Positions 52,690 to 63,383 of a stretch of 64,000 nucleotides of DNA are shown here, piece after piece. A program made the position numbers and the translations under genes. The stretch is from Saccopteryx bilineata. Its lineage: Eukaryota > Chordata > Mammalia > Chiroptera > Emballonuridae. Below the pieces are notes generated by a model, which saw nothing but the letters and a program-made list of their open reading frames with translations, was not told the DNA's origin and did no database searches. The stretch is from the NCBI RefSeq assembly GCF_036850765.1, contig NC_089493.1, positions 191,213,640-191,277,639 on the forward strand, written 5' to 3'. Position 1 is the stretch's first letter, and each line of letters starts with the position of its first letter.

Positions 52690-53620
52690 ACTGAAATTTC
52701 AGCTGGGGTGGTCAGGGAAGCAGTGTGACTTCCCTGCGACTCTGAGTGACTGAAGAAGTGGGGGCCAGAGGTACAGGTCACTGGGAGGACAGATTTTCAG
52801 GCAGGAGGAATGGCCGGGGCAAAGCCAGGAACATGCCAAGGTCAGAACACCAAGGGGGGGTAACCAGAGGACAAAGGTGTGTGGCCCACGGGTCTCCCGA
52901 AGGGCTGTGGCTTTTACTCTGCATGGAAGGGAGCCTGTGAGGGTTTGAAGACAAGAGGCAGGTCTGACTGCATTTCGGCAGGATCCCTCCCACCGTGTGC
53001 TCTGGGTGGACCACTGGGTCTCAGCAGAGCCAGGGAGCCGCTGGAGGGCTTCTGCAAGGATTCAGGGAGCTGATCCTTGGAGCTGATTCAGGGAGCTGAT
53101 TCAGTCCGGCCCGGGAGGGGTGGGCAGCAGAGAAGCCAGTGAGGGGCGCCTGGTGTTGGATCTGCTTTGAATATAGGGCCACCTGACCAGATGTGCAGGG
53201 GTGACGAAGAGAAGTGCAGAATGACCGCAGCGTGTTTGGTCTGAGCCCGCGGCAGGCGGGAGACACCACTGAGCAAGGCTGGTGGGGGAGCCCGCTGGGA
53301 GGGCACGCCAGGGGCTCAGGTTTGGACAGGTTACCTGTGAGATGCCTATTAGACACCAGGTGGAGAGGTCCGGAAGTAAATGCCCCACGTCTCCACCGGG
53401 ACCCAAGATCCTGCAGTCCCCACATGGTCCCACGCGGTACTGATGCAGCCAGCTCCCTGAGCGCACTTTGAGTAGCACTGACATAGACGATTCCGGTTTC
53501 TGGGACAGACACGGGGGCGGGAGCCTAGGATTTCGGAGTCATTGACACAGAAAAGCACAAGCTGGATGTGATCTCCCGGGAGTGTGTGCACGGAGGGGTG
53601 ATGGGTGGGGTCCAAAGTGC
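52690..53620 (+). mobile_element. Ancient mammalian interspersed repeat, long copy
   Basis: Over 900 bp in consensus-like order: 'caggaggaatggccggggca', 'gtgagggtttgaagacaaga', 'ggtttggacaggttacctgt', 'gagatgcctattagacacca' and 'tttcggagtcattgacacag'. It is the best copy here of the family also seen at 5.8, 28.2, 49.2 and 55.7 kb. Confidence 0.6.
53069..53103. repeat. Short tandem repeat (ggagctgattcag)
   Basis: Two to three units of GGAGCTGATTCAGG-type sequence within the ancient repeat. Confidence 0.75.
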
Positions 53621-53729
53621 CGATGAGACAGGTATGATGGCTCAGGTCACATGGAGGCCATAGTTACTGGGATGTATTGATATTTTATGATTTTCTTTTT
53701 CATTCAGAAATAAAAAGAAGATATACATA

Positions 53730-53853
53730 CAGGGTGGGGCAAAAGTAGGTTTGCAGTTTTTCATATGGAAGATAATACAACTAATAAACAGTAATACAAG
53801 AATAAACTTTCACATCCTCACAGCTGTAAGCCAACTTTTGCCCTACTACCCTA
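53730..53853. mobile_element. Mariner-type MITE
   Basis: The left end CAGGGTGGGGCAAAAGTAGG lies after TA (53728-53729), the mariner target site. The right end, read in reverse (agggtagtagggcaaaagtt), matches with a few changes and a 2 bp insertion. The interior of about 70 bp is AT-rich. Non-coding and moderately decayed. Confidence 0.8.
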
Positions 53854-54065
53854 TTATAAATATAGCTCGTATATTATACTTATATTGCATGTTATAATTA
53901 TAATATGTATAATATATAATATAATAATTATTTTATAGTGATAATATGCAATTAAAGTATTGCAATAATATGTACATTTTCTATATTACATGTTATATAT
54001 GCTCCTTTTATTTTATATACTTTATATATTTTTATGTAATATAAACACATAAATTTTACATAATA
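53854..54065. repeat. AT-rich low-complexity block
   Basis: About 210 bp that is over 85% A+T by eye, dominated by ATAAT/TATAT words. Confidence 0.9.
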
Positions 54066-55019
54066 AAAATGATGAGCAGACATAGCGTGATAAGCATTTT
54101 GCAGCCAGCAGCGTCCAGGACTTCCGATGAGAGAAGAGGGCCCTGGAGAGGTTGGGGAATTTGCCAAGGTCCCACATCTAGTGAGGGTCCAGACAGATTG
54201 ACCCTCAAAGCCTAAGATCTTGAAAGCTAGGGGGTAGAAATTATTTTACCATTCTGAGCGGCAATTTCTGAAAATAAGGGTCCTAAGAGCTGTATTTGGG
54301 ATGTAGGTCTGTCACCTAAAAGCCATAATGAGGTTGTTCCCGCCTCTCCATCAGACCTTCCTCTTCTTCCTCCTCCCTCTGTCCACCACCGCTCTGCAGG
54401 CTGTGTCCTTTCTCCTTTCTGCTCTAGGTCGTCTGGCCCCACATAAAACGGTCTCTTCCAGACATAAAACTTGTCAGATCCTGACATGTCTGGGGGCCCT
54501 TGGCCACACGACAGTGACAGGGCAGCAGGATTGAAGATCCCCCAGGAAGTGTCAACAAAATCCTCTGCCCCAGCCAGGAGCTTCCTGCATGCATCCCTGC
54601 CCCGGGCAGGCGATGCGTGCCACTTCCAGCTCTGACCAGCAGAGGACAGCAGCAGCCTAGGGAAGGCTGGGAGAGGAAAGAACAGTAGTGTCCACTTGGG
54701 GACCAGTTTCCTCTGCAGGACAGACACCCAAAGAGACAGCAAGCGAGGTTTCTCTGGGGTCGAACACCCTGTCTCACTCGGAGTAGGCTACCTTTTATTT
54801 CTTCCCAAGGTTCCACGTGAGACTCTGCGTGGCCAGACTCCCTGAATAATAATAGTGATGATAAAAATAATGCCTTCCAGTTAGATGGTCTTTAAGTTTC
54901 TTCCAGACTGACAGCCAGTTTTGTTTGTAGTTCAACAACGTGAGACCTTGGCGTGTGTCACATAAAACGCGCGTTACTGTATTCGATAGTTGAGTGGAAC
55001 CGGCACACCTCCGGATGTC
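54066..55019. other. Unassigned sequence
   Basis: A weak MIR-like core at 54150-54200 (tttgccaaggtcccacatct). No exon or RNA recognised. Confidence 0.4.
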
Positions 55020-55230
55020 GGCGTGGAGGGGGCCAGGCCCCGGAGCCAGACTTCCAGGGGTCCGTTCCTGCCTCCAGCGCTAACTGCGTGACCCTGGCCT
55101 GTGACTTGACTTCCCTAGACTCACCCTTCGCGTTGGTAACATGATAATAATCACGGAGACAATCTCGTGGGGTTGTGTGTGGTGAGGGGTGCCGGAGGTA
55201 ATGGAGGAGGGCGTGCTGTAATTGCTCAAC
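55020..55230 (+). mobile_element. MIR SINE, sense
   Basis: 'cgctaactgcgtgaccctgg' and 'acttgacttccctagactca' to 'gtaacatgataataatcacg' in MIR order. Confidence 0.65.
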
Positions 55231-55689
55231 CGCCTGTGGTTGTGACAGCATCCCTCCCAGGTCCTGTCGGCCCCTGCTCTCCTGTGGAACCTTCCTGTCC
55301 ACCCGTCTCCCGCTCCAAGCGGAGAGACTTCGTTCTCTAATTCAGGAGTCGGGCACGTCCCACCTGGTGGACACCTGCTCACAGGTCAGACCCCTTCTTT
55401 CCGCCTCGGTGATTGATTCAGTTGGAGGGGTTCAACTGGGTGTGATCAGATTCCAAAATAACATTATGTTAGAGACAAAGTGCGTGTGTCTCACATGTAA
55501 AAGATAGCAGCAGGTGATGGGTACAGGGCTGGTACGGCAGCTTCCAGAAATTGTGAGGAGCTTGGCTCTTTCCACCTTCCTGTTCTGCCAACATTAGTCC
55601 ATGGCTGCTACTCCATGGCCCAGGGTGGCTGCTAGGCACCAGCCATCACATCCACAGATGATAATGGCCTGGTCAAAGCTGGTGAATTC
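55231..55689. other. Unassigned sequence
   Basis: Nothing recognised with confidence. Confidence 0.35.
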
Positions 55690-55840
55690 CAGAGAGATGT
55701 AGAGAGTAGACTCAACAGGACTTGGTGATGGATTCAGTATGGACATGGTGGGCAGGGAGGTGCCCAGGATGCCCCCCTGAGTGGTATGAGTACCAGATGC
55801 ATAGTGTTTCCATCTCCTGAGAGAGGGACAGTGGTCCAGT
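55690..55840 (+). mobile_element. Ancient mammalian interspersed repeat, fragment
   Basis: 'caggacttggtgatggattc' and 'ggacatggtgggcaggga' correspond to an internal part of the ancient repeat at 52690. Confidence 0.4.
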
Positions 55841-55924
55841 GGCCAGGACGTGGTGGGCACCAGGGTCACAATGGACGTTAGCGCGTCAATGCCGCCAGGA
55901 AGCATGCAGGGAAGAAGGCTGTCT

Positions 55925-56880
55925 AACCGAGCCTGGGGCTAGATGAGCATCACCGGGGTGTGGGAACGCCGATTAAACCTGTGAGCTGGAACCCAGAGCT
56001 GCCATCCTGAACTTCAGGCGAAGCTGTGCTTTACGGTTTGGGCTGTGGGCCCCTGGTGGATGGTGCTCCCAAACTGTAGGTCAGTATCCAGAGGGAGCTT
56101 GAAAATCAATCATGGGAAGGGGGAGAGAAACGGCAGCGACAGTGTTCGGTACCTCTGGCGACAGAAGAGTGTCCGTTACTCCACTCACACACAGAGGACA
56201 TAAATCCGGTCGGCAGCGGAGCCACGTGTACTAAAAGTCTCTCCTAGCGTTTGCTGCGTTGTGTTCCTATCGCTCTCTGGGGAGAAGCCTCCGTACTAGA
56301 ACTCTCAGCCCTGTCGGGCCATTGCCGGGGCACCTCACGGTCTGGGGACGCTCTGGGAATACCCTCCACGGGAAATACACAGTGAAAGGCGGCTGGGTGG
56401 GGACGGGGCAGAACGGCCGCTTCCTTCAGATCGGGAGGGGGTCCTCAGCTTTCAAGGACCTTGCCGACTCCGCCCCACGGCGCCTCATTCCTTTTGGCTT
56501 GCAGTTCCGCAGAGAATGATGTGGTCAGGGAACCCCACGCCCCTGGGAGCTAAGGGAAAGGGACGTGCTTTGGCCCCCGCTTGTCCCTTACCCAGAGGAA
56601 GAGATTCAAGCAGAGGCCGTCCCCACCTCTGAAAGCGAGAATCTCATAGCTGGACACCCCACCCCCAGGCGGGCATTCCTGCTCACGGCGGACTGGGAGC
56701 GTGGCCTGCCCGTCACCCTGGCCCCACGGGAGGGGCCTCGTTCCAGACCTCTGCACCTCGTCCCCTTCCTCTCGGGCTGTTGACTTGGTCAAGGTCAGGT
56801 GCTGGGAGGCCTTCCCGGAGCCCACTCTCCTTCAGTGCGAGGGGCTGGCTGGGCCCAAGGGCAGGCGTCTGTCATCCCCT
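55925..56880. other. Unassigned sequence
   Basis: Moderate CpG content (56220-56560). A weak MER5-like trace at 55943-55990. No exon, RNA or repeat family recognised, though it lies just upstream of a strong splice-like motif. Confidence 0.35.
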
Positions 56881-56905
56881 CCTGTGTTCTCTCTTGCAGG
56901 TAAGT
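56876..56905 (+). promoter_or_regulatory. Recursive-splice (zero-length exon) motif candidate
   Basis: A pyrimidine tract (cccctcctgtgttctctctt) runs into gcag (56896-56899), followed immediately by gtaagt (56900-56905). A strong 3' splice site is thus fused to a 5' splice site (CAG|GTAAGT) fully complementary to U1 snRNA. This is the defining arrangement of ratchet sites, which shorten long introns stepwise. It is meaningful only if a plus-strand gene spans the window. Confidence 0.4.
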
Positions 56906-57599
56906 CGGGCTCGAGCAGCTGGGAGGGCAGTGTGCCGACACCCGTGGCAGTGTGGGAGCAAAAGCGGCCACAGTAAGACACGACCGGTCGGTTCACTGCG
57001 TCTCGACCCTCCGCTGGGGCGGGCGGCCCTGTAGACCTCTTCTGTCCCCGGAGGAGACAGCTCTGGGTCTGGAAAGGGACGCCGGACCTCCGGCTCTCAC
57101 TGAGGGCCCCGAGCCTCGGTTGGGGGAAGCGGAGGGGACGGTGGCTTCTGGGTATGTCAGGCCAGGCCCCGGCCCGGTTGTCTGTGCATGTGGCATGCAC
57201 CGGGATGCCTGCTCCAAGGGGGGCGTCTCCCTATGACCTGTGACATCGGCCCCGAAGAGCTTCTTCCGGCAGCTTGTCCTGGCTGAGACCTGCTGGCATG
57301 GGACGGAGGGGCACAGGGAGCTTTCCGGGACCTCACCAACCCCACCTGGGTGCTCCGCGAGAACCCTCGTCCTCCGTGGCATGCAGCCTCAGCCGTTCCC
57401 AAGCTCATGGCATCCCTGCAGCCGCGTCACCCGCCCCTGGCTCTGTGTCCCTTCCTGTCACCGTCTCCCACCCATCACCTCGTGCCAAGGGTCCAGCCAG
57501 CGGGGATGAGTTTTAGACGCCCTTTACCTGCATGGGGCGGGGGGGACAGGTCAGACTGGGACGCCTCTGTAGGGTCAGCTTTCTAAAGCAGCTTTTCTT
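56906..57599. other. Unassigned GC-rich sequence
   Basis: CpG-containing but below island density by eye. No exon or repeat recognised. Confidence 0.4.
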
Positions 57600-58660
57600 A
57601 AACTTAATTTTTAATTACAGCGGGCATGCGATATTATGTTAGACTCAAGGGTACAACATAGTGATTAGACATGTGGATACCTTACGCAGGGTTCACCACG
57701 ATGTCCATCCAGTAACCATCTGTCACCAAAGTCATTGTGACTTTAGGGACCCACCTCCCTATGCCGTCCACCTGTGACTTCTTTATTTCACAGCTGAAAC
57801 TGTGTGCCCCTCTTCCCCTTCCCCTTTCTCACTCACCCACCCACCCACCCATCCACTCATCCCCCTCCTGTCTGGCAACCTCTGTATCAATGGGTCTGTT
57901 CTGCCCGTTTTGTTACTTCATTTGGTGTGTGTGTGTGTGTGTTTAATTCCCCATATAAATGAAATCGTACAGCATCTATCTTTCTCTGCCTGACTTCTTT
58001 CACTTAGCGTAATACCCTCTAGGTTCATCCATGTTGCAAATGGCAAGGTTCCGTTCCCATTGGTGAGTAAGACCCCATTGTACCTGTGTACCACATTGTC
58101 TTTATCAAGCTGTCTGCTGATGGACACTTGGGTCGCTTCCATACCCTGGATATTGTAGACGATGCTGCAGTGAACACAGGGGAGCCTGTGTTGTTTGTTT
58201 TGGGGGGTTTTTTTTTTTTTTGAATTGCTGTTTTTCTATACTTTTCTGATTAATATCCAGAAGTGGACTAGCTGGGTCATACGGTAGTTCTATTCTTAAT
58301 ATTTTTAGGAACCTCCACTGCTTTCCACAGCGGCTGCACCAGGTCACATTCTCACCAACAGCGCACGGGGCTTCCCTTTTGCCCGTGTTGTCACCAGCAC
58401 TTGTGATTTCTTGCCTTTTGAATAATAGCCATTCTAACATGGGGGAGGGGCGGTACCTCATTGTGGTTTTGATTTGCATTTCCCTAGTGATGCTGAGCAT
58501 CGTTTCATGTGCCTGTTGGCCACCTGTGTGTCCTCTTTGAAGAAATGCCCGTGCAGGTCCCTCCGTTTACTTTTTAAGCAGATTATCTGTTTCTTTGTTT
58601 TAATGTTGAGTTGTATGAGGTCTTTATATATTTTGGATAGCAACCCCTTGTCTGAGGTGA
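57600..58660 (-). mobile_element. L1 3' end, antisense (3' UTR plus ORF2 end)
   Basis: A 1.06 kb copy. In + order: 3'-UTR phrases ('gggtacaacatagtgattag', 'ccagtaaccatctgtcacca', 'gaaatcgtacagcatctatc', 'gttcatccatgttgcaaatg', 'cagaagtggactagctgggt'), then ORF2 ('tttgatttgcatttccctag', 'gtatgaggtctttatatatt'). (GT)n at 57927-57941 and a T run at 58209-58220 interrupt it. 5'-truncated, as most L1 copies are. Confidence 0.9.
58230..58650 (-). pseudogene. Degenerate L1 ORF2 C-terminal fragment
   Basis: The minus-strand translation gives [20 protein letters not shown], then after a frameshift near 58490 [13 protein letters not shown], and later WRFLKILRIELPYDPASPLL. These are ORF2 C-terminal landmarks downstream of the reverse transcriptase. 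Frameshift and truncation make it non-functional. Confidence 0.85.
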
Positions 58661-59482
58661 CATTTGACCTCGGGCAAAGGCCTGTGTGCAGCCCCAGGAC
58701 CCTGTGTCAACCCCCCTCCAGCCCTCTTCACCTTCGGCGGTTCCAGGCTTCAGAACCCTATTGGCACAAGGTCACCCGGGCAGGACCATCTCTTGCCTGG
58801 AAGGGGGTTTGGGACAGTTTCTCCCAAGTCTCTGCAGATGCACGTTCTCTGGATTTGAAGGAGATGCCACCTGACAGGGGCACGCGCATTCCTGTTCCCA
58901 AGATGCTTTAGGACTAGGTGCTCCCAGAGGGCTCGCAGCGGATTTCTCCCAGGGTGCTTGGGGTGGCTGTTCCCGGGGCTCTCTATCCCCTGGGAAGATG
59001 GGACGCAGGGACAGATTGATGCCTTCAAACCTCAGGGTTGGTGCCAGGCTACCCCCTCGAGAGATAAGGAAAATGTCCCTGAGACCAGGCAGATGTTTGG
59101 GCCCCAGGATCCTGCCCCAACCTCAGCCAGGATCTGCCGCAGAGGCAGTAGGTCTCATCCCGGGGCCACCTCTTCCCAGACCCTGGATCCCACGTCTGTG
59201 GGGGGTAGAGGCTCCTGCTCTTTGCAGGGCCCAGCCCCTGCCCCAACCCAGGGTACAGACCGTCCCCCTCTAAGCCCCTCCAGCCTGCACCTCCTCTTCA
59301 GTCTGTGACGTGGGATAAATGATTGTCCTCCTCCTATCAGACCAGGGGTCCCAGGTAGGCGGTGACTCACAGGTCCTCTGAGGTGCCCCTGAGTCACACA
59401 GCCTGCAGCTCCTGAATGTCTTCACCCTCCCGTGCCTGAGGGTCCCTCCTCCTGACCATCCTCCCTGGCTCCCTGATAGCAA
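58661..59482. other. Unassigned sequence
   Basis: No exon, RNA or repeat family recognised. Confidence 0.4.
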
Positions 59483-60321
59483 GCAGACACCCTCACATTG
59501 GCAGGGAGACACCCTCACATTGGCTGGCAGACACCCTCACACTGTCAGGGAGACGCCCTCACACTGGCAGGGTGACGCCCTCACACTGGCAGGGAGACGC
59601 CCTCGCACTGGCAGGGAGACACCCTCGCACTGGCAGGGAGACACCCTCGCACTGGCAGGGTGACGCCCTCGCACTGGCAGGGAGACGCCCTCGCACTGGC
59701 AGGGAGACGCCCTCGCACTGGCAGGCTGACGCCCTCGCACTGGCAGGGAGACGCCCTCACACTGGCAGGGAGACGCCCTCACACTGGCAGGGAGACGCCC
59801 TCACACTGGCTGGCAGACACCCTCACACTGGCAGGGTGACGCCCTCACACTGGCAGGAGATGCCCTCACACTGGCAGAGTGATGCCCTCACACTGGCAGG
59901 GAGACGCCCTCACACTGGCAGGGAGACACCCTCACACTGGCAGGGAGACGCCCTCACACTGGCAGGGAGACACCCTCACACTGGCTGGCAGACGCCCTCA
60001 CACTGGCAGGGAGACGCCCTCACACTGGCAGGGTGACGCCCTCACACTGGCAGGAGACGCCCTCACACTGGCAGAGTGACGCCCTCACACTGGCAGGGAC
60101 ACGCCCTCACACTGGCAGGGAGATGCCCTTACCTTGGCAGGGAGACGCCCTCGCACTGGCAGGGAGATGCCCTCGCACTGGCAGGGAGACGCCCTCGCAT
60201 TGGCAGGCAGACGCCCTCACACTGGCAGGGAGACACCCTCACACTGGCAGGCAGACACCCTCACACTGGCAGGAAGACACCCTTGCATTGGCAGGGTGAT
60301 GCCCTCACGCTGGCAGGGAGC
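59483..60321 (+). repeat. 22 bp minisatellite, about 38 copies, with higher-order repeats
   Basis: The unit is close to CACACTGGCAGGGAGACGCC plus CT. First units carry 'cattgg', and 'cgcactgg' variants cluster at about 59600-59755 and 60145-60200. The marker string tggcaggaga / tggcagagtga occurs at 59851/59872 and again at 60048/60069, exactly 197 bp apart (nine units minus one base): a higher-order duplication. Because 22 is not a multiple of three, each frame reads the same 22-residue peptide in rotation and all stay open. The unit has several CpGs. Confidence 0.97.
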
Positions 60322-60729
60322 ACTTACTCACTGCCACCGCCCGGGGTGTTGTGCCAAGCAGCCCCATCACCCTCAGTCCTCACAGGTTCCCAGGGGGGGT
60401 CGTCAGTTCCTCTCCATGTCAGCTGTGGGAGGTAACTGGGGACCAGGCAGCCACACCATGGCCCCAGATCACTTGATTATTACGCAGCAGAGCTGCAGGT
60501 GACCCCTGGCTAATGCCCTCAGCACCGCCCTTGGCTCTCTAGACCTAACAGGGGACAGGACATCAAGAATCCAGGAACTGCCCTTGAGAAGCAGAAAGGA
60601 GCATAGAAGACAAGGGGTGGGGTGGGGGTGGGGCTGCATGTATTTAGCACTGACTATATGCACACGGTGCCTGTAACTTGACACCCATTGTCTTCAGTGT
60701 CCCAGACTCCCCCAAGCCTGGGCAGCAGG
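60322..60729. other. Unassigned sequence with MIR-like trace at 60640-60700
   Basis: 'gtatttagcactgactatat' is antisense-MIR-like. Nothing else recognised. Confidence 0.35.
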
Positions 60730-60915
60730 TAGCATATTCACTTACAAGTCTTTGTATGGACGTGCACTTCCATTTCTCCTGGGGAAAGACCCGGGAGTGG
60801 AACTCTTGGCTCATACGATAGGTGAATACTTCCTTTTTTTTTTTTTTTTTTAAGAAAATGCCCACATGAAAATTTCCAAAGCCGTGGTACCATTTTCTAT
60901 TCTATCCTCACTCTG
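60730..60915 (-). mobile_element. L1 3' UTR fragment, antisense
   Basis: 'acaagtctttgtatggacgt', 'ccatttctcctggggaaaga' and 'ggagtggaactcttggctca', then 'ccaaagccgtggtaccattt', fit the antisense L1 order. A T17 run lies at 60834-60850. Confidence 0.65.
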
Positions 60916-61879
60916 CCAGGACACATTGGATTTCATCAACATTTATACCTTCAGCTCCAAAAGACACCGTTAAGAAAAAGAAAAGGCCAGCCACGGGGGG
61001 GTGGGGGGGGGAAGGAAAGATTTGCAAAGCATGTATCTGATAAAGGCTGGAGATCGGACATGTACGAAGAGAATACCAACCGTATCTCCCACCGAGGATG
61101 AAAGACCAGTAAACAAGGAGCCCGTTTCTCAAAGGGAGCTTCTGAACCCAAAGGAGTCTCTGATCAGAACTTCAGGCCCGGTCGCCAAAAGAGGCGTCGG
61201 GGAGACTTGATCTCTGGTTTATACACGCAGGCACGAGGCACAAGGGCTTGGACTCTTCTTGGCTCTTAGGGGGACAAGTAGGGACATGCGGGTCTCACAG
61301 GGACAACTCGGGACTCCACAGGGAGAACTTTCTTCTAACAGTCAGGGCCACCGGAGACAGGACAGGTCACCTGGAAAGGTCGTGAGTACCCCTCCGCTGC
61401 AGGGTGTGAATCAAAGCCACGTCTGCATGGGATCACGTCAAATCTTTCTGCTTAGCCTGCGGTGTTTGGAGATCCACCCTCTAGCACCCAGGGCAGAGAG
61501 GAGAGTCCTCGAACTTTCTAAGTGTGTCCCTGTGGGTTTTTCCTTGGCCAGCTACACATTGTCTTAAGCCCATGTAAGAAGTCCAGGGCGCTAATCCAGT
61601 CCGAAGACCCGGTGCCTAGACCCGCCCCCCGAACCTGCCCTGTCTCCCTGGGCAACAGCCCCATCCCGTCCTTAATCTCATCTGTCTCCCTACCAAGCGC
61701 CATCCCGTCAAGGTCGTCACAGCAACCTCGGGACCCTCACCATCTATAATCTTCTGTCTCCCTCCCATCGATGTTTTTATTTTCTTCTTTTTATGTTTCT
61801 CCTTCCTGGACGTTACTTATTCTTTACTTTTAAATATTTGCTCCCCTGAAAAACAACCACCACGACAAAGGAACCTCTG
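60916..61879. other. Unassigned sequence
   Basis: A G run near 60996-61011. No exon, RNA or repeat family recognised. Confidence 0.4.
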
Positions 61880-62240
61880 GGACAGATTTATAAAGAACGG
61901 GCCTGGAGAGGCGGGTGAATTAATTATTCAGCACCCTCTCTCCCTTTGTAACTATTTATGGTCTCATATGCATTTTTATATGGTGCCTCTCTCTGCGGCG
62001 GATCTCACTCCGGGCTGGAAACATAATTTCCAGGGGCCGACTACTTGTCTAAGATGCATCGGCGGTATTGCGATACTATTTTATTTCTGACTTCCAACGG
62101 CACGTGCCATTGTTTGGGGGTAATGGTGTTCATGTTTTTAAATGTGAAAAATAATCAAATATAACTGGAAAGAGATTGTACAGTAATTCAAGGGGGATAT
62201 TAAACCACCAGGAAGTTAGTCTGCAAATAAATAGGCCTTT
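61880..62240. promoter_or_regulatory. AT-rich conserved-element candidate
   Basis: A repeat-free block of about 360 bp with a sudden AT-rich shift, homeodomain core taattatt (61920), SOX-type ccattgtt (62108-62115), E-box-like cacgtg (62102-62107) and TATA/MEF2-like 'catttttatatgg' (61972-61984). Composition and motif clustering resemble mammalian developmental enhancers. Conservation cannot be seen from one sequence. Confidence 0.3.
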
Positions 62241-62383
62241 GAGGCTGTCAGGGTGAGTGATGGGTTAGAGGAGGGGGGTAGGAGAGAGCTGGGAAGACAA
62301 AGAGCAGGGTACAGCTGCCCTATGACTGCCCAGTGGTTATGGGGAGCAAAGGGGACTCCAGGGGCAACTGAAGAAAGGGGTGA

Positions 62384-62495
62384 AGCCCTGGCCAGTTGTC
62401 TCAGTTGTAGAGCGTTGGCCCGGCATGTGGATGTCCCGGGTTCAACTCTTGGTCAGGGCACACAGGAGAAGCGCTGACACCCCTCCCCCTCTCGC

Positions 62496-62546
<51 letters not shown>

Positions 62547-62761
62547 CCTTCTGCAGCCATGACTCAATTGGAACAAGTTGGCTCTGGGCACTGATGATGA
62601 CTCTATGGCCTCCTCCTCAGGTGCTAAGAAGAGCTTGGTTGCTGAGCAACAGAGCAACACCCCAGATGAGCAGAGCATCACCACCTAGTGGGATTGCTGG
62701 GTGGATCCCAATCAGGGTGCATGCGGAAGTCTATCTCTCTGCTTCCCCTCCTCTCACTGAA
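62384..62761 (+). mobile_element. Rhin-type SINE, older subfamily
   Basis: Sense copy with head 'agccctggccagttgtctca' and the older-subfamily body signature 'gctaagaagagcttggttgc' / 'tgagcaacagagcaacaccc', as at 15863. A single unit 'caccacctagtggg' sits where young copies have two. The internal CT run expanded to about 40 bp (62502-62541). The tail merges into the following purine microsatellite, hiding any TSD. Confidence 0.9.
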
Positions 62762-63000
62762 TAAAAAGAAAGAAAGCAAGAAAGAAAGAGAAAGAGAGAG
62801 AGAAAGAAAGAAGAGAGAGAAAGAAAGAAAAAGAAAGAAAGAAGAGAGAGAAAGAAAGAAAGAGAGAGAAAGAAGAGAGAGAGAGGGAAGGAAAGAGGGA
62901 GGGAAGGAGGGAGGAAGGGAGGAAGGGAGGGAGAGAGGGAGGGAGGGAGGGAGGGAGGAAGGAAGGAAGGAAGGAAGGAAGGAAGGAAGGAAGGAAAAGG
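62762..63000. repeat. (GAAA)n/(GGAA)n/(GGGA)n purine microsatellite
   Basis: About 240 bp of only A and G apart from one C, grading left to right from AAAG to GAGA, GGGA and finally AAGG tetramers. It begins exactly at the SINE tail (aataaaaagaaag), so it grew from the A-rich tail. Confidence 0.97.
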
Positions 63001-63254
63001 GGAAGTCACCAGGTCTCCTCTAAGGTAGTGAGACACAGAGGCAGAGGAGAGGGTACTGCCCAGTTAGGATACAAAGAGGAGGCTGGGGTGGGGAAGGCTG
63101 CAGGTGTTCGGGTGGGCTTGTCTGAGTGCCCTTAGCTGTCTGACTCCAGGGCCCCTGCCCACGTGGGGAGAGACTTCCCTTTATACACGCCTCCAGCATG
63201 CCGGGCGTGGCCTCCTGCCTTTCCGGGCCTCATCTCTCTTTTCACCCTTAAATC
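63001..63254. other. Unassigned sequence
   Basis: Nothing recognised. Confidence 0.35.
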
Positions 63255-63335
63255 ATCCCTGTGGGAGACAATCACTGCGTTCCCATTTCGCAGATGGGGA
63301 AACTGAAGCTCGGAGGGGGTTAGCAAAGCCTGGGA
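63255..63335 (-). mobile_element. MIR SINE fragment, antisense
   Basis: 'atttcgcagatggggaaact' and 'gaagctcggagggggttagc' match the antisense MIR core. Confidence 0.6.
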
Positions 63336-63344
63336 CTCTCGCCA

Positions 63345-63383
63345 TCCCCCCCCCCCCGGTAAACAAAACAAACAAACAAACAA
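63345..63383. repeat. Poly-C run followed by (AAAC)n
   Basis: About 12-13 C, then AAAC/AAAC-type units. Confidence 0.85.

Noticed and set aside
59483..60321. CRISPR array
   Set aside because: A contiguous 22 bp tandem repeat without unique spacers in a mammalian genome.
59572..60502. Several overlapping 80-154 codon frames with a 22-residue repeat on both strands
   Set aside because: Produced by a 22 bp minisatellite lacking stops; all three frames give the same rotated peptide, the signature of a tandem repeat, not a gene.
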